Position numbers and translations under genes: made by a program. A stretch of DNA of 64,000 nt from Neomesorhizobium albiziae (lineage in GTDB: Bacteria > Pseudomonadota > Alphaproteobacteria > Rhizobiales > Rhizobiaceae), in NCBI RefSeq assembly GCF_900114255.1, contig NZ_FOSL01000022.1, forward strand, positions 21,696-85,695, written 5' to 3'. The stretch's first letter is position 1, and every line of letters begins with the position of its first letter. Shown piece by piece: positions 7,882-15,050 of this stretch. The notes below the pieces were generated by a model. The model was not told the origin of the DNA, searched no databases, and saw only the letters and a list, made by a program, of their open reading frames with translations.

Positions 7882-8411
7882 CGGGCGGTGTCCAATCCGG
7901 CTCCAGCCTGTCCGAGCAGGATCGCGGGATGCCGAACGTCTTTGAACTGCCAAAGACCGGCACGTCTCTCACGCGCCCGGTGTTCGGCCACCGCGTAGGG
8001 TGGATGAAGAGGCAAGCCGTCGCGCCCCAGCGCTGCGAACGCGAAGCCCGACATTATCATCAGGTTGGCGAGATCGAGACGATCGGATCCAACCGTGGCG
8101 TAACAGGCGACGTGAATGGCAGCGTTGGTTTCGGCTACCGGAGCGCACACAGGACGGGTGTCGGCAATGTAGGCGGCCAGCACCGCGAGGGAGGCTTCGC
8201 CGCAATCGCGGCGATGACCACCTTTGTCCGTGTAGAGGGTTCCACGCAGGCAGGACTGAACACCGTAGAGACGATACGTCTTGTTGGCATCGATCCAGCT
8301 GTCGCCGCTCTCGAGTGTCACGCCCGCCCGAAGTGGAAGAAAGACTGGAGCGGCTGCGGCGGCAGGCAGGGCGGTTGCCACGGCGACAGCGAACAGAGCA
8401 GGGCCTTTCAT
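7878..8411 (-). CDS. Secreted SNase-like protein 2
   Basis: 177 residues from the ATG at 8411, which overlaps the upstream stop as ATGA; the start gives a signal peptide (MKGPALFAVAVATALPAAAA). The core SWIDANKTYRLYGVQSCLRG matches the RLxGxxx strand of the SNase fold, and the distal RARERRAGLWQFKDVR matches the family's closing helix and GLW turn. The catalytic Asp and Glu positions are Gln and Leu. Four Cys in the mature part suggest disulfides and periplasmic location. It is coupled on both sides to related genes, so the three are probably made in fixed ratio. Confidence 0.65.
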   Translation of the reverse strand: MKGPALFAVAVATALPAAAAAPVFLPLRAGVTLESGDSWIDANKTYRLYGVQSCLRGTLYTDKGGHRRDCGEASLAVLAAYIADTRPVCAPVAETNAAIHVACYATVGSDRLDLANLMIMSGFAFAALGRDGLPLHPPYAVAEHRARERRAGLWQFKDVRHPAILLGQAGAGLDTAR

Positions 8412-9016
8412 TGCGACTTGATCCGCGGATCGGCCCACATGCCGAAACCGCCGCGTCCGATTCTTTCAGCTTCGGCAAGATCGGGGCGGCTCGGCGAGCC
8501 ATCGGGTTTCTTGGCGATCCTGTGCGTTCCGACCGAAACGAGTTGCTCTTCGAACATGTCAACGGAATCGAGGCTGCCGGGATAATGATAGTAGCCGTAG
8601 CAGGTCGCATCCTGGACGGGAGCGCGGATCTCGCTGACGAACGCACGGCAAAAGATCACCTTCGGCGACTTTAGCCGCGTCTCAAGGCCACGTCTGGCGA
8701 ACGCATCGCAAGGGCCGGCGAAATCCTCCTGCCGGTTGACCATGTCGCCGTGACAAGCTTCGATGCCATAAAGATGGATGGTAACGTCAGCGTCGACCTT
8801 GAAATCCGTCGTTGAGATCGCCTTGAAGCCGGTGGCCGACGCAAAACCCTTGCGTTCGGCGACGCCACCTTTTCCATCGTAATATTCCACAACGAGCACG
8901 GTCTTACCCGGCGCTGCGAGCGAGCGGACATAATCCGCGTTGACCGGCCCGGCCGCACGCGCCGCGACAGACAGCGCCAGAGCAAGCGACAAACCCGCAA
9001 CACTACAGCCCCTCAT
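8408..9016 (-). CDS. Secreted SNase-like protein 1, first of the run
   Basis: 202 residues from the ATG at 9016 (an in-frame ATG lies 21 bases upstream). The signal peptide is MRGCSVAGLSLALALSVAARA. The body has VTIHLYGIEACHGDMVNRQE in the position of the SNase RLxGID strand and ends GRGGFGMWADPRIKSQ, the usual family closing motif. His replaces the conserved Arg, Glu replaces Asp and His replaces the catalytic Glu region, so it is the most divergent of the three. Its stop overlaps the next start. The promoter region upstream holds a 12-bp palindrome and is shared with a divergent HTH gene. Confidence 0.6.
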   Translation of the reverse strand: MRGCSVAGLSLALALSVAARAAGPVNADYVRSLAAPGKTVLVVEYYDGKGGVAERKGFASATGFKAISTTDFKVDADVTIHLYGIEACHGDMVNRQEDFAGPCDAFARRGLETRLKSPKVIFCRAFVSEIRAPVQDATCYGYYHYPGSLDSVDMFEEQLVSVGTHRIAKKPDGSPSRPDLAEAERIGRGGFGMWADPRIKSQ

Positions 9017-9078
9017 GTCAGACAGCCTCTGTGGCATCCCTCACATAAACATCAAAAGCCCGCGCCGATCATGGCGTT

Positions 9079-9090
9079 GTGACCGGTCAC
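9079..9090. promoter_or_regulatory. 12-bp palindrome between divergent genes
   Basis: GTGACCGGTCAC is a perfect palindrome placed 63 bases before the first SNase-like gene and 132 bases before the divergent small HTH gene. Its position suits an operator. Nothing in the sequence shows which protein binds it. Confidence 0.35.
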
Positions 9091-9222
9091 GCTGTTGTCA
9101 CGCTGCGTAATGTATTTCAAAATTCTACAACGCTCAGATGTACGTGGGCCTTCCTGGCGGAGGCAGTTCATCCGGCCTGAGCCTCTGAACCGCGCGAATT
9201 GTATCGCGCAGGAGGCTTGAGT

Positions 9223-9390
9223 ATGACACCGCGCAGATTTCAACGGTGGACCGAAAGCGATCTGGACCAGTTGCGTGTTCTCGCACGCAGACACATTCGT
9301 GTGCCCGCAATTGCACGCATACTCGGCAGAACTATAAGTTCCGTCCGCACCAAAGCGTCGGCCGAGGGCATTCGCCTCATCGAGGCCTAG
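9223..9390 (+). CDS. Small GcrA/Myb-like helix-turn-helix protein
   Basis: 55 residues from the ATG at 9223, which has GGAGG 7 bases upstream; the in-frame GTG at 9199 lacks such a site. The sequence RRFQRWTESDLDQLRVLARR, then VPAIARILGRTISSVRTKAS, is the W-T-x-x-D/E plus HTH pattern of GcrA-like and SANT/Myb-like DNA-binding domains (TISSVRTKA as recognition helix). It is a bare DNA-binding domain with no partner domain. It is divergent from the SNase-like operon and may regulate it. Confidence 0.7.
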   Translation: MTPRRFQRWTESDLDQLRVLARRHIRVPAIARILGRTISSVRTKASAEGIRLIEA

Positions 9391-9638
9391 TGGATTGCCG
9401 CTCTTTTTAGGTGGGCGCGGCAGCCTGATTGCTCCGCCCAAAACAACAGCGTTTCCTGTGTATTAATCTCATTCGCGGTTGTCGCGACTTGACGTTGCGT
9501 TAGGGTTGACGCTGCGGCGGACCTTAAGGGGGATTCGCCAGGCCGGTGCCGAGGGGGCATTCCTCCCTGCCTCCTCGGTGTCGGCTGTCTGGCTCACTTG
9601 CATAGGTCAACGGCCGGTTTATCTGGCATTCGCCCTTC

Positions 9639-9668
9639 TTGTTACCGCTTTCGCAATGACGGTAACAA
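9639..9668. promoter_or_regulatory. Operator-like dyad, copy 1
   Basis: TTGTTACCG and CGGTAACAA form a perfect 9-bp inverted repeat around a 12-nt spacer. The same element recurs exactly 60 bases downstream, and both lie just before the nucleotidyltransferase gene. Spacing by about six helical turns puts both on the same DNA face, as expected for cooperative binding. Confidence 0.6.
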
Positions 9669-9698
9669 CAATCCGCTGGCGGCATTTCCGAAAATGTG

Positions 9699-9728
9699 CT
9701 ATTACCGCTTCCGCGAAAACGGTAACAA
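9699..9728. promoter_or_regulatory. Operator-like dyad, copy 2
   Basis: CTATTACCG and CGGTAACAA form a second inverted repeat with the same 12-nt spacing (two mismatches in the left arm relative to copy 1). It ends 5 bases before the ATG at 9734, so a bound protein would block initiation. Spacer sequences of the two copies are also similar (CTTTCGCAATGA and CTTCCGCGAAAA), suggesting duplication of one site. Confidence 0.6.
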
Positions 9729-9733
9729 CGCCC

Positions 9734-10852
9734 ATGCAGAAGATTCCTCACACATACCAGACGCTCTACAGCGAACTCGCGCAGCGGTCGCTAGATGCCG
9801 CGTTCACATCCGAATTCAATGTCAACGGCCGTTTCATCACAGCAGAGGTGAGGGGGCGCAGGTATTGGTACTTCGATCTCCCAGATGATGAGGGTGGCAA
9901 AAAGCGAACCTACGTCGGCCCCGTCGACGATGCCCAGATCACGAAGCGGGTCGAGAACTTCAAGGACTTGAAAGCCGACATCCGTGAGAGACGAAAACTG
10001 GTTTCAACGCTCGTTCGCGAGGCCTACCTGCCGAGGCCGGAAGGGAAGACCGGTGACATCGTGCAGGCATTGGCCGAAGCCGGATTCTTTAGGCTGCGCG
10101 GTGTTCTGGTCGGTACCGTCGCATATCAATGTTACCCTGCCGTCCTTGGTGTCCGTCTGTCCAGCACATCAATGGTGACGGGCGATGCCGACTTCGCCCA
10201 ATTTCATTCGATCTCTGTTGCCGTCGACGACAAGATGCCTCCGGTGCTCGAAACCCTGAAAGCGGTCGACACGACATTCCGGGAGATTCCGCACCAGGCT
10301 GACGGCCGTTTCACAACGCAGTTCACATCCCGATCAGGCTACAAGGTCGAATTCCTGACGCCCAACACGGGATCAGACGAATACGGCGGCCGTCCGGCTC
10401 CCATGCCTGCGCTTGGCGGAGCTTCGGCGCAACCGCTGCGCTTTCTCGATTTCCTGGTTCACCAGCCGATCCGCGCCGTTCTCCTGCACGGTGCCGGGGT
10501 CCCCGTGAATATCCCGTCAGCCGAGCGATTTGCCATCCACAAACTGATTGTTGCCAGTCGACGTCGGACGGACAACGACGGAACGGCTAAAAGCCGCAAG
10601 GACAGGGCACAGGCGGCGACCATCATGGAAGCAATGATCGAACAACGGCAGACAGCAGACCTAGCTGATGCATTCATCGAGGCCAACGACCGCGGCCCTG
10701 CCTGGAAAGAGGCCATCCGCAAAAGCATGGATCAGATCGAAGACGATACCCGGGTGCGTATCCTGACGGCCCTTGCAGGTGGCATCAGGAAACTGGAACG
10801 AGATCCTGCCGAATTCGGCATCGGTGAAGCGGCGAACATCACCTCTGGGTGA
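9734..10852 (+). CDS. GSU2403-fold nucleotidyltransferase
   Basis: 372 residues from the ATG at 9734; an earlier in-frame GTG would encode the repeat-containing leader. Features fit the NTP_transf_8 (GSU2403) family: N-terminal FNVNGRFITAEVRGRRYWYFDLPD, then GFFRLRGVLVGTVAYQCYPAVLG (fold core), GDADFAQFHSISVAVDD with the paired acidic residues, a YKVEFLTPN strand, and C-terminal helices around ERFAIHKLIVASRR. Proteins of this fold include toxins of the AbiEii/MenA kind, but no antitoxin-like gene adjoins it. Two tandem dyads overlap its promoter region, implying tight repression. Confidence 0.75.
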   Translation: MQKIPHTYQTLYSELAQRSLDAAFTSEFNVNGRFITAEVRGRRYWYFDLPDDEGGKKRTYVGPVDDAQITKRVENFKDLKADIRERRKLVSTLVREAYLPRPEGKTGDIVQALAEAGFFRLRGVLVGTVAYQCYPAVLGVRLSSTSMVTGDADFAQFHSISVAVDDKMPPVLETLKAVDTTFREIPHQADGRFTTQFTSRSGYKVEFLTPNTGSDEYGGRPAPMPALGGASAQPLRFLDFLVHQPIRAVLLHGAGVPVNIPSAERFAIHKLIVASRRRTDNDGTAKSRKDRAQAATIMEAMIEQRQTADLADAFIEANDRGPAWKEAIRKSMDQIEDDTRVRILTALAGGIRKLERDPAEFGIGEAANITSG

Positions 10853-10896
10853 CGGCCGCAGCTTCGTGCTCATCCGCAGGGACGACCTTTAATGGC

Positions 10897-11376
10897 TCAA
10901 TCGGCGTTGTCGGCGGCGGGTTGCCCACCGTCCGTTTGAAACGAATAGCCACCTTTTACCTTGACGACCTCCGTTTCTGCACGGGTTTCAATGATTGTCC
11001 TGATTGCAGCCTCAGTCTTCGATTTCTCCTGTTGCGATGCGTATTGGTGCTCCTTGCCAGGGAACAAGGTCCACCAGTCCACCAGCTTCCTGCGTTTGCC
11101 CGCCAGATAGACGAAGCCTTTGAAATATCCGCTGAAACCGTAGTTTGTGTGCCCGCGGGCCGCAGCAAGGCGTCCGAAAATGTCAGACTTAGGCTGGATC
11201 TGAATGTCGCCGTCGTTCGGCGGCTGCTTCCGGAACGCCCAGGTGTGACCCTGGATCGTTGCTACCATGTAGCCTTTGCTCTCGAATTCAGCGGCTTCCG
11301 CGGGTTCGATCGTCACCTCGTCATAGTCTTCCTGGTCCCAGTCAATGACGCGGCCGGTCAGTCGGATTCCGTTCAT
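10897..11376 (-). CDS. Hypothetical protein (159 aa)
   Basis: 159 residues beginning MNGIRLTGRVIDWDQEDYDE. The composition is typical of a soluble cytoplasmic protein: a beta-rich first half (EFESKGYMVATIQGHTWAFR, GYFKGFVYLAGKRRKLVDWW) and a helical Lys/Glu-rich tail. No signal peptide, membrane segment or catalytic motif was recognised. It converges with the nucleotidyltransferase gene, leaving a 44-base gap, and sits just downstream of the MerR-type regulator on the same strand. Function unknown. Confidence 0.55.
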   Translation of the reverse strand: MNGIRLTGRVIDWDQEDYDEVTIEPAEAAEFESKGYMVATIQGHTWAFRKQPPNDGDIQIQPKSDIFGRLAAARGHTNYGFSGYFKGFVYLAGKRRKLVDWWTLFPGKEHQYASQQEKSKTEAAIRTIIETRAETEVVKVKGGYSFQTDGGQPAADNAD

Positions 11377-11429
11377 TTGTCTGTGGCTCCTGCGGAAAGC
11401 TTTGGGAACGGTCTGCGTTGTGTAAGGCC

Positions 11430-11843
11430 TCAGTGCTCATGATTGCACAGGGAATGGTCCGACAGCGCCCGGATGACGTAGCAGTCGCCGACGGTTTCGC
11501 CCGTGCAGCAGGTGGCGATGCGCGCCAGTTCCTTTTCCAGCTTCTGCAGCCGGACGATGCGCTCCCGTACCGACGCAAGCTGCTCCGCAGCGATCCTGTC
11601 GGCGTTGGCGCAGGGCTTGTCGGCATGCCCACTCAGGTCGATCAGCTGGCGGATGGAATCGATGGTGAGGCCAAGGTCGCGGGCATGCCGGATGAACGCC
11701 AGCCGCTCCAATTCGCCCTTCCCGAAGCGCCTCTGGTTGCCCTCCGACCGCTCGGGCACATCGATCAGACCCATCTGCTCGTAGTAGCGGATAGTGGGGA
11801 TTTTCACGCCCGTGCGCCGGGACAGATCGCCTATCGAATACAT
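11430..11843 (-). CDS. MerR-family heavy-metal regulator, ZntR/CadR-like
   Basis: 137 residues. The N-terminal winged HTH (MYSIGDLSRRTGVKIPTIRYYEQMG is the family signature), a dimer helix (LASVRERIVRLQKLEKELAR) and a metal-binding tail with Cys78, Cys112, Cys113 and Cys121 fit the ZntR/CadR/PbrR branch; the CC pair matches the zinc-type arrangement. A His/Cys-rich end (SLCNHEH) may add ligands. It is divergent from the methyltransferase-like gene and the P-type ATPase, each preceded by a MerR-type operator. It most likely activates both on excess Zn, Cd or Pb. Confidence 0.9.
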   Translation of the reverse strand: MYSIGDLSRRTGVKIPTIRYYEQMGLIDVPERSEGNQRRFGKGELERLAFIRHARDLGLTIDSIRQLIDLSGHADKPCANADRIAAEQLASVRERIVRLQKLEKELARIATCCTGETVGDCYVIRALSDHSLCNHEH

Positions 11844-11857
11844 TGCCGTTTTTCCTC

Positions 11858-11888
11858 TTGAATCTCTAGCTGCTAGAGCAATTAAGGT
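11858..11888 (+). promoter_or_regulatory. MerR-type promoter/operator 1
   Basis: TTGAAT (-35, 11858-11863) and TAAGGT (-10, 11883-11888) are separated by 19 bases, the over-long spacing diagnostic of MerR-activated promoters. The spacer holds the perfect palindrome CTCTAGCTGCTAGAG (11864-11878). It reads toward the methyltransferase-like gene and abuts the divergent merR-type gene. Confidence 0.85.
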
Positions 11889-11917
11889 GTGCGGGAAGCA
11901 AAGACAACAGGTGATGC

Positions 11918-12403
11918 ATGAACCCTTCCCCTACCAAATCCCGCGACAATCCCGGCGTCATCGCACCGCCCCCGCTGGTGTTCGCGGGAATCCTGGCGCT
12001 CGGCGTGCTTGCCGACAGGTATGTCACCGGAGCCTCGATTGCCGTGCCTGCTTTCGGGAGGCAGGCACTGGCCGTTGTCCTGGCTTGTGCGGGGTTTATC
12101 TTTCTTGGCGGTGCGCTCGGTCTCTTCCGCAGGGCGGGCACACGGGCCGAACCCTGGCAGCAGACGACCGCGATCGTCACCGGCGGTGTCTATCGGTTTA
12201 CGCGCAACCCGATGTATGTGGGCATGGCCCTGGTGTACGCCGCGATTGCCGTCGCAGCCGGCAGCCCGGTCGCGCTCCTTTTGCTTCCGGCCGCGGTCCT
12301 CGCCATCCATTACGGTGTCATCCTCAGGGAGGAACGCTATCTTCGGGCCAAGTTCGGTGCCGAGTACGTTGAGTACAAGTCAGGGGTGCGGCGTTGGCTT
12401 TGA
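11918..12403 (+). CDS. Isoprenylcysteine methyltransferase-like membrane protein
   Basis: 161 residues with four hydrophobic segments. The C-terminal half carries the family core GVYRFTRNPMYVGMALVYA, then REERYLRAKFGAEYVEYKSGVRRWL, characteristic of ICMT/PEMT-type S-adenosylmethionine-dependent membrane methyltransferases. The substrate in bacteria is generally unknown. Its promoter is a MerR-type site, so it is probably expressed with the metal-exporting ATPase 83 bases downstream. Such genes are often found next to metal-efflux ATPases; a role in lipid or metal-compound methylation is conjecture. Confidence 0.85.
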   Translation: MNPSPTKSRDNPGVIAPPPLVFAGILALGVLADRYVTGASIAVPAFGRQALAVVLACAGFIFLGGALGLFRRAGTRAEPWQQTTAIVTGGVYRFTRNPMYVGMALVYAAIAVAAGSPVALLLLPAAVLAIHYGVILREERYLRAKFGAEYVEYKSGVRRWL

Positions 12404-12421
12404 ACGGCGCGATCTTTTCGC

Positions 12422-12452
12422 TTGAACCTCTAGCTGCTTGAGCATGTAGCCT
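12422..12452 (+). promoter_or_regulatory. MerR-type promoter/operator 2
   Basis: TTGAAC (12422-12427) and TAGCCT (12447-12452) are 19 bases apart, with the dyad CTCTAGCTGCTTGAG (12428-12442) between them, one mismatch from operator 1. It lies 35 bases before the P-type ATPase gene and should be bound by the regulator encoded at 11430-11843. Confidence 0.85.
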
Positions 12453-12486
12453 CGGCGGAATTGAAGAACCTTTTCGGAAAGACATC

Positions 12487-14643
12487 ATGGCAGACCTCGC
12501 CACCCAGACACGGTACCGGGTCACCGGAATGGACTGCGCGTCCTGCGCGTCCAAGATCGACACGGCCGTGAGGCGGATCGACGGCGTCGAGGATGTCTCG
12601 GTCTCTGTCGCCAATGGCAGATTGACGGTCACCCACGGCGGCGGGGTAACGAACGAAGCGATCGTAAGGCAGGTATCGAAACTGGGTTATGGAGTGAGGC
12701 CTGCAGAGGATGGCCAAAAGGCGGATTTCGGGCGGCAGCACGACCGGGAGTCCCCGCACGATCATGGTGCGGAGCAAACGGAGACCCTGTGGCAGTCGAA
12801 ACGAGCGCTGTTGACCATCGCTTCCGGTGTTGCCCTGGCGGCGGCATTTGTGATCGGAAAGCTTGTTCCCACAACCGAATACTGGGCTTTTCTCGCGGCA
12901 CTGCTGGTCGGTCTGGTTCCGATCGCGCGGCGGGCAGTGACGGCCGCCCTTGCCGGGACGCCGTTCTCCATCGAGACGCTGATGACGATCGCGGCCGTCG
13001 GCGCGGTTCTGATCGGTGCCGCCGAGGAGGCCGCAACCGTCGTGCTCCTCTTCCTCGTCGGCGAACTGCTGGAAGGCGTGGCTGCGGGACGCGCCCGGGC
13101 AAGCATCCAGGGATTGGCAGACCTCGTACCGAAGACCGCGTTGGTCGAGCGGGAAGGCCGGACCGTCGAGATGGCGGCAGAAAGCCTTGCGGTCGGCGAC
13201 GTGATCGTCGTCCGCCCCGGCGACCGCATCCCTGCAGACGGCGAGATCGTCGAAGGGTCGAGCGAGATCGACGAAGCGCCCGTCACCGGTGAAAGCACCC
13301 GTAAGCGGAAAGGCGAAAAGGACGCGGTGTTCGCGGGAACGATAAATACCGATGGCGTTCTCACGATCCGCGTGACGGCAACGGCCGAGGACAACACGAT
13401 CGCCCGCGTCGTGCGGCTGGTCGAGGAAGCACAGGAGAGCAAGGCTCCGACCGAGCGGTTCATCGACCGCTTCTCCCGCTATTACACGCCGGGGGTTTTG
13501 GTCGTCGGCGCGCTCGTGGCCGTGGTGCCGCCGCTGCTGTTCGGTGGCGGATGGAATGAGTGGATGTACAAGGGCCTCGCGATCCTGCTGATCGGTTGTC
13601 CCTGCGCTTTGGTGATTTCCACTCCCGCCGCGGTGGCAGCAGGTCTTTCGGCAGGCGCGCGTCGCGGCATGCTGATGAAGGGAGGGGCTGTCCTCGAGGG
13701 CTTCGGCAAGATCACAGCCGTCGCGTTCGACAAGACGGGCACACTGACCAAGGGAAAGCCCGTCGTAACGGACGTCGTCGCCTACGGGCGGAGCGAGCGT
13801 GAAGTCCTGTCGATCGCAGCCGCCCTCGAACAGGGATCGAGCCACCCGCTTGCCGTCGCCATCCTGGAGAAGGCGAAGACGGATAAGGCACCAATACCTC
13901 CGGCGTTCGGAGCGAAGGCGGTCTCGGGCAAGGGGGTCGAAGGCAATGTCGGAGGCGTGGCGCTGTTCCTCGCCTCCGCCAAGGCGGCTGCCGAACGCGC
14001 ATCCCTTTCCCCGGAACAGGTTGCCCGCATCGAAGAATTGAACGGCCAGGGGAAGACGGTCTCAGTCGTGCTCGCCGCCAATTCCGTTGCGGGCATGGTC
14101 GCGATGCGCGATGAGCCCCGGGAAGACGCGAAGATGGGGCTGGCGGCCCTTAGGGACCTGGGCATTCGCACCGTGATGCTTACCGGGGACAACCGCAAGA
14201 CGTCAGAAGCCATTGCCGCGGGCCTTGGTGTCGAGGCACGGGCCGAACTGCTGCCGCAGGACAAGCAGCGGATTGTCGGCGAGATGCAGAAGGATGGCCT
14301 CAAGGTGGCCAAAGTTGGCGACGGCATCAACGACGCTCCCGCGCTCGCGGCGGCCGACATCGGCATCGCCATGGGTGGCGGCACCGATGTGGCGCTGGAG
14401 ACTGCGGATGCGGCAATCCTTCATGGGCGCGTCCGGGACGTTTCGCTTATGATCCTTTTGTCGCGGGCAGTGATGGTGAACATCAAGCAGAACATCGCTG
14501 TCGCGCTCGGGCTGAAGGCGGTCTTGCTGGTGACGACGGTTATCGGCGTCACGGGCCTCTGGCCGGCCATTCTCGCCGACACGGGCGCGACCGTGCTGGT
14601 GACTGCAAATGCAATGCGACTCCTGGGTTGGAGGGGGCGCTGA
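12487..14643 (+). CDS. Zn/Cd/Pb-exporting P1B-type ATPase (ZntA/CadA-like)
   Basis: 718 residues, full length. An N-terminal HMA domain carries GMDCASC (Cys17, Cys20), followed by a short His-rich linker (residues 85-97). The catalytic parts are TGES (268-271), the transmembrane metal site CPC (371-373), the phosphorylation motif DKTGT (Asp415), the SSHPLA motif of P1B ATPases, and GDGINDAPALAAADIGIAMG. The protein pumps divalent soft metals out of the cytoplasm using ATP. The CPC motif together with a ZntR-like regulator argues for Zn, Cd or Pb rather than Cu. Transcription is from a MerR-type promoter directly upstream. Confidence 0.95.
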   Translation: MADLATQTRYRVTGMDCASCASKIDTAVRRIDGVEDVSVSVANGRLTVTHGGGVTNEAIVRQVSKLGYGVRPAEDGQKADFGRQHDRESPHDHGAEQTETLWQSKRALLTIASGVALAAAFVIGKLVPTTEYWAFLAALLVGLVPIARRAVTAALAGTPFSIETLMTIAAVGAVLIGAAEEAATVVLLFLVGELLEGVAAGRARASIQGLADLVPKTALVEREGRTVEMAAESLAVGDVIVVRPGDRIPADGEIVEGSSEIDEAPVTGESTRKRKGEKDAVFAGTINTDGVLTIRVTATAEDNTIARVVRLVEEAQESKAPTERFIDRFSRYYTPGVLVVGALVAVVPPLLFGGGWNEWMYKGLAILLIGCPCALVISTPAAVAAGLSAGARRGMLMKGGAVLEGFGKITAVAFDKTGTLTKGKPVVTDVVAYGRSEREVLSIAAALEQGSSHPLAVAILEKAKTDKAPIPPAFGAKAVSGKGVEGNVGGVALFLASAKAAAERASLSPEQVARIEELNGQGKTVSVVLAANSVAGMVAMRDEPREDAKMGLAALRDLGIRTVMLTGDNRKTSEAIAAGLGVEARAELLPQDKQRIVGEMQKDGLKVAKVGDGINDAPALAAADIGIAMGGGTDVALETADAAILHGRVRDVSLMILLSRAVMVNIKQNIAVALGLKAVLLVTTVIGVTGLWPAILADTGATVLVTANAMRLLGWRGR

Positions 14644-14861
14644 AGGGAGCTGCAAAAGAACTCGACATCACTGACGGCGAGATCGAAATCAAGTTCGGCA
14701 GCGGCTACACCGTCACCTGAATAAGGGATTCGGATGGCAAGCACGAACAAGTCGCGTTCAATCTTGGATCGCCGAAGGCGAACGATCGCGGCATGGCTTG
14801 GGCGGCGGCTTTGGAAATCATCAGGAGCCGGAACGAAATGCAGCCCGCCGAAGCGGCCTGA
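14628..14861 (+). pseudogene. Small conserved ORF split by an in-frame TGA
   Basis: One frame reads GAAKELDITDGEIEIKFGSG-YTVT, meets TGA at 14718-14720, then continues in the same frame as RDSDGKHEQVAFNLGSPK and GMAWAAALEIIRSRNEMQPA to a stop at 14859. Both halves look protein-like and the second has no good start of its own. No ATG opens the first half; a TTG at 14628 overlaps the end of the ATPase gene. Either this is a decayed small gene with one nonsense change, or the halves are unrelated. Confidence 0.35.
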
Positions 14862-15050
14862 TCACGAGGTGGGGAAGAAGGGCAAGGCAGGGAGGGGGGC
14901 CTTTCCTGGCCGTAGCGGCTCAGTCTCCGCCGCCTCCGCACCCGCCGCCGCCACACCCACCTCCACATTCAGCTCCGCGCCGCAGCCACCGCCGCACCAG
15001 GTGAGTGCGACACGTATCCCTGGAGCAAAGGCAGGCATCTCGGCATCATA

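Noticed and set aside
9479..9733. N-terminal extension of the nucleotidyltransferase frame
   Set aside because: The segment contains the two operator-like dyads and does not read as a protein; the ATG at 9734 gives the normal family start.
12430..13845. Long minus-strand open frame opposite the P-type ATPase gene
   Set aside because: It is an antisense shadow of a well-defined ATPase; its His/Arg/Asp-rich composition has no domain and follows from high-GC codon use on the other strand.
14718..14720. Possible selenocysteine codon
   Set aside because: No SECIS-like hairpin was recognised directly downstream and no selenoprotein family matches; a nonsense mutation is simpler.
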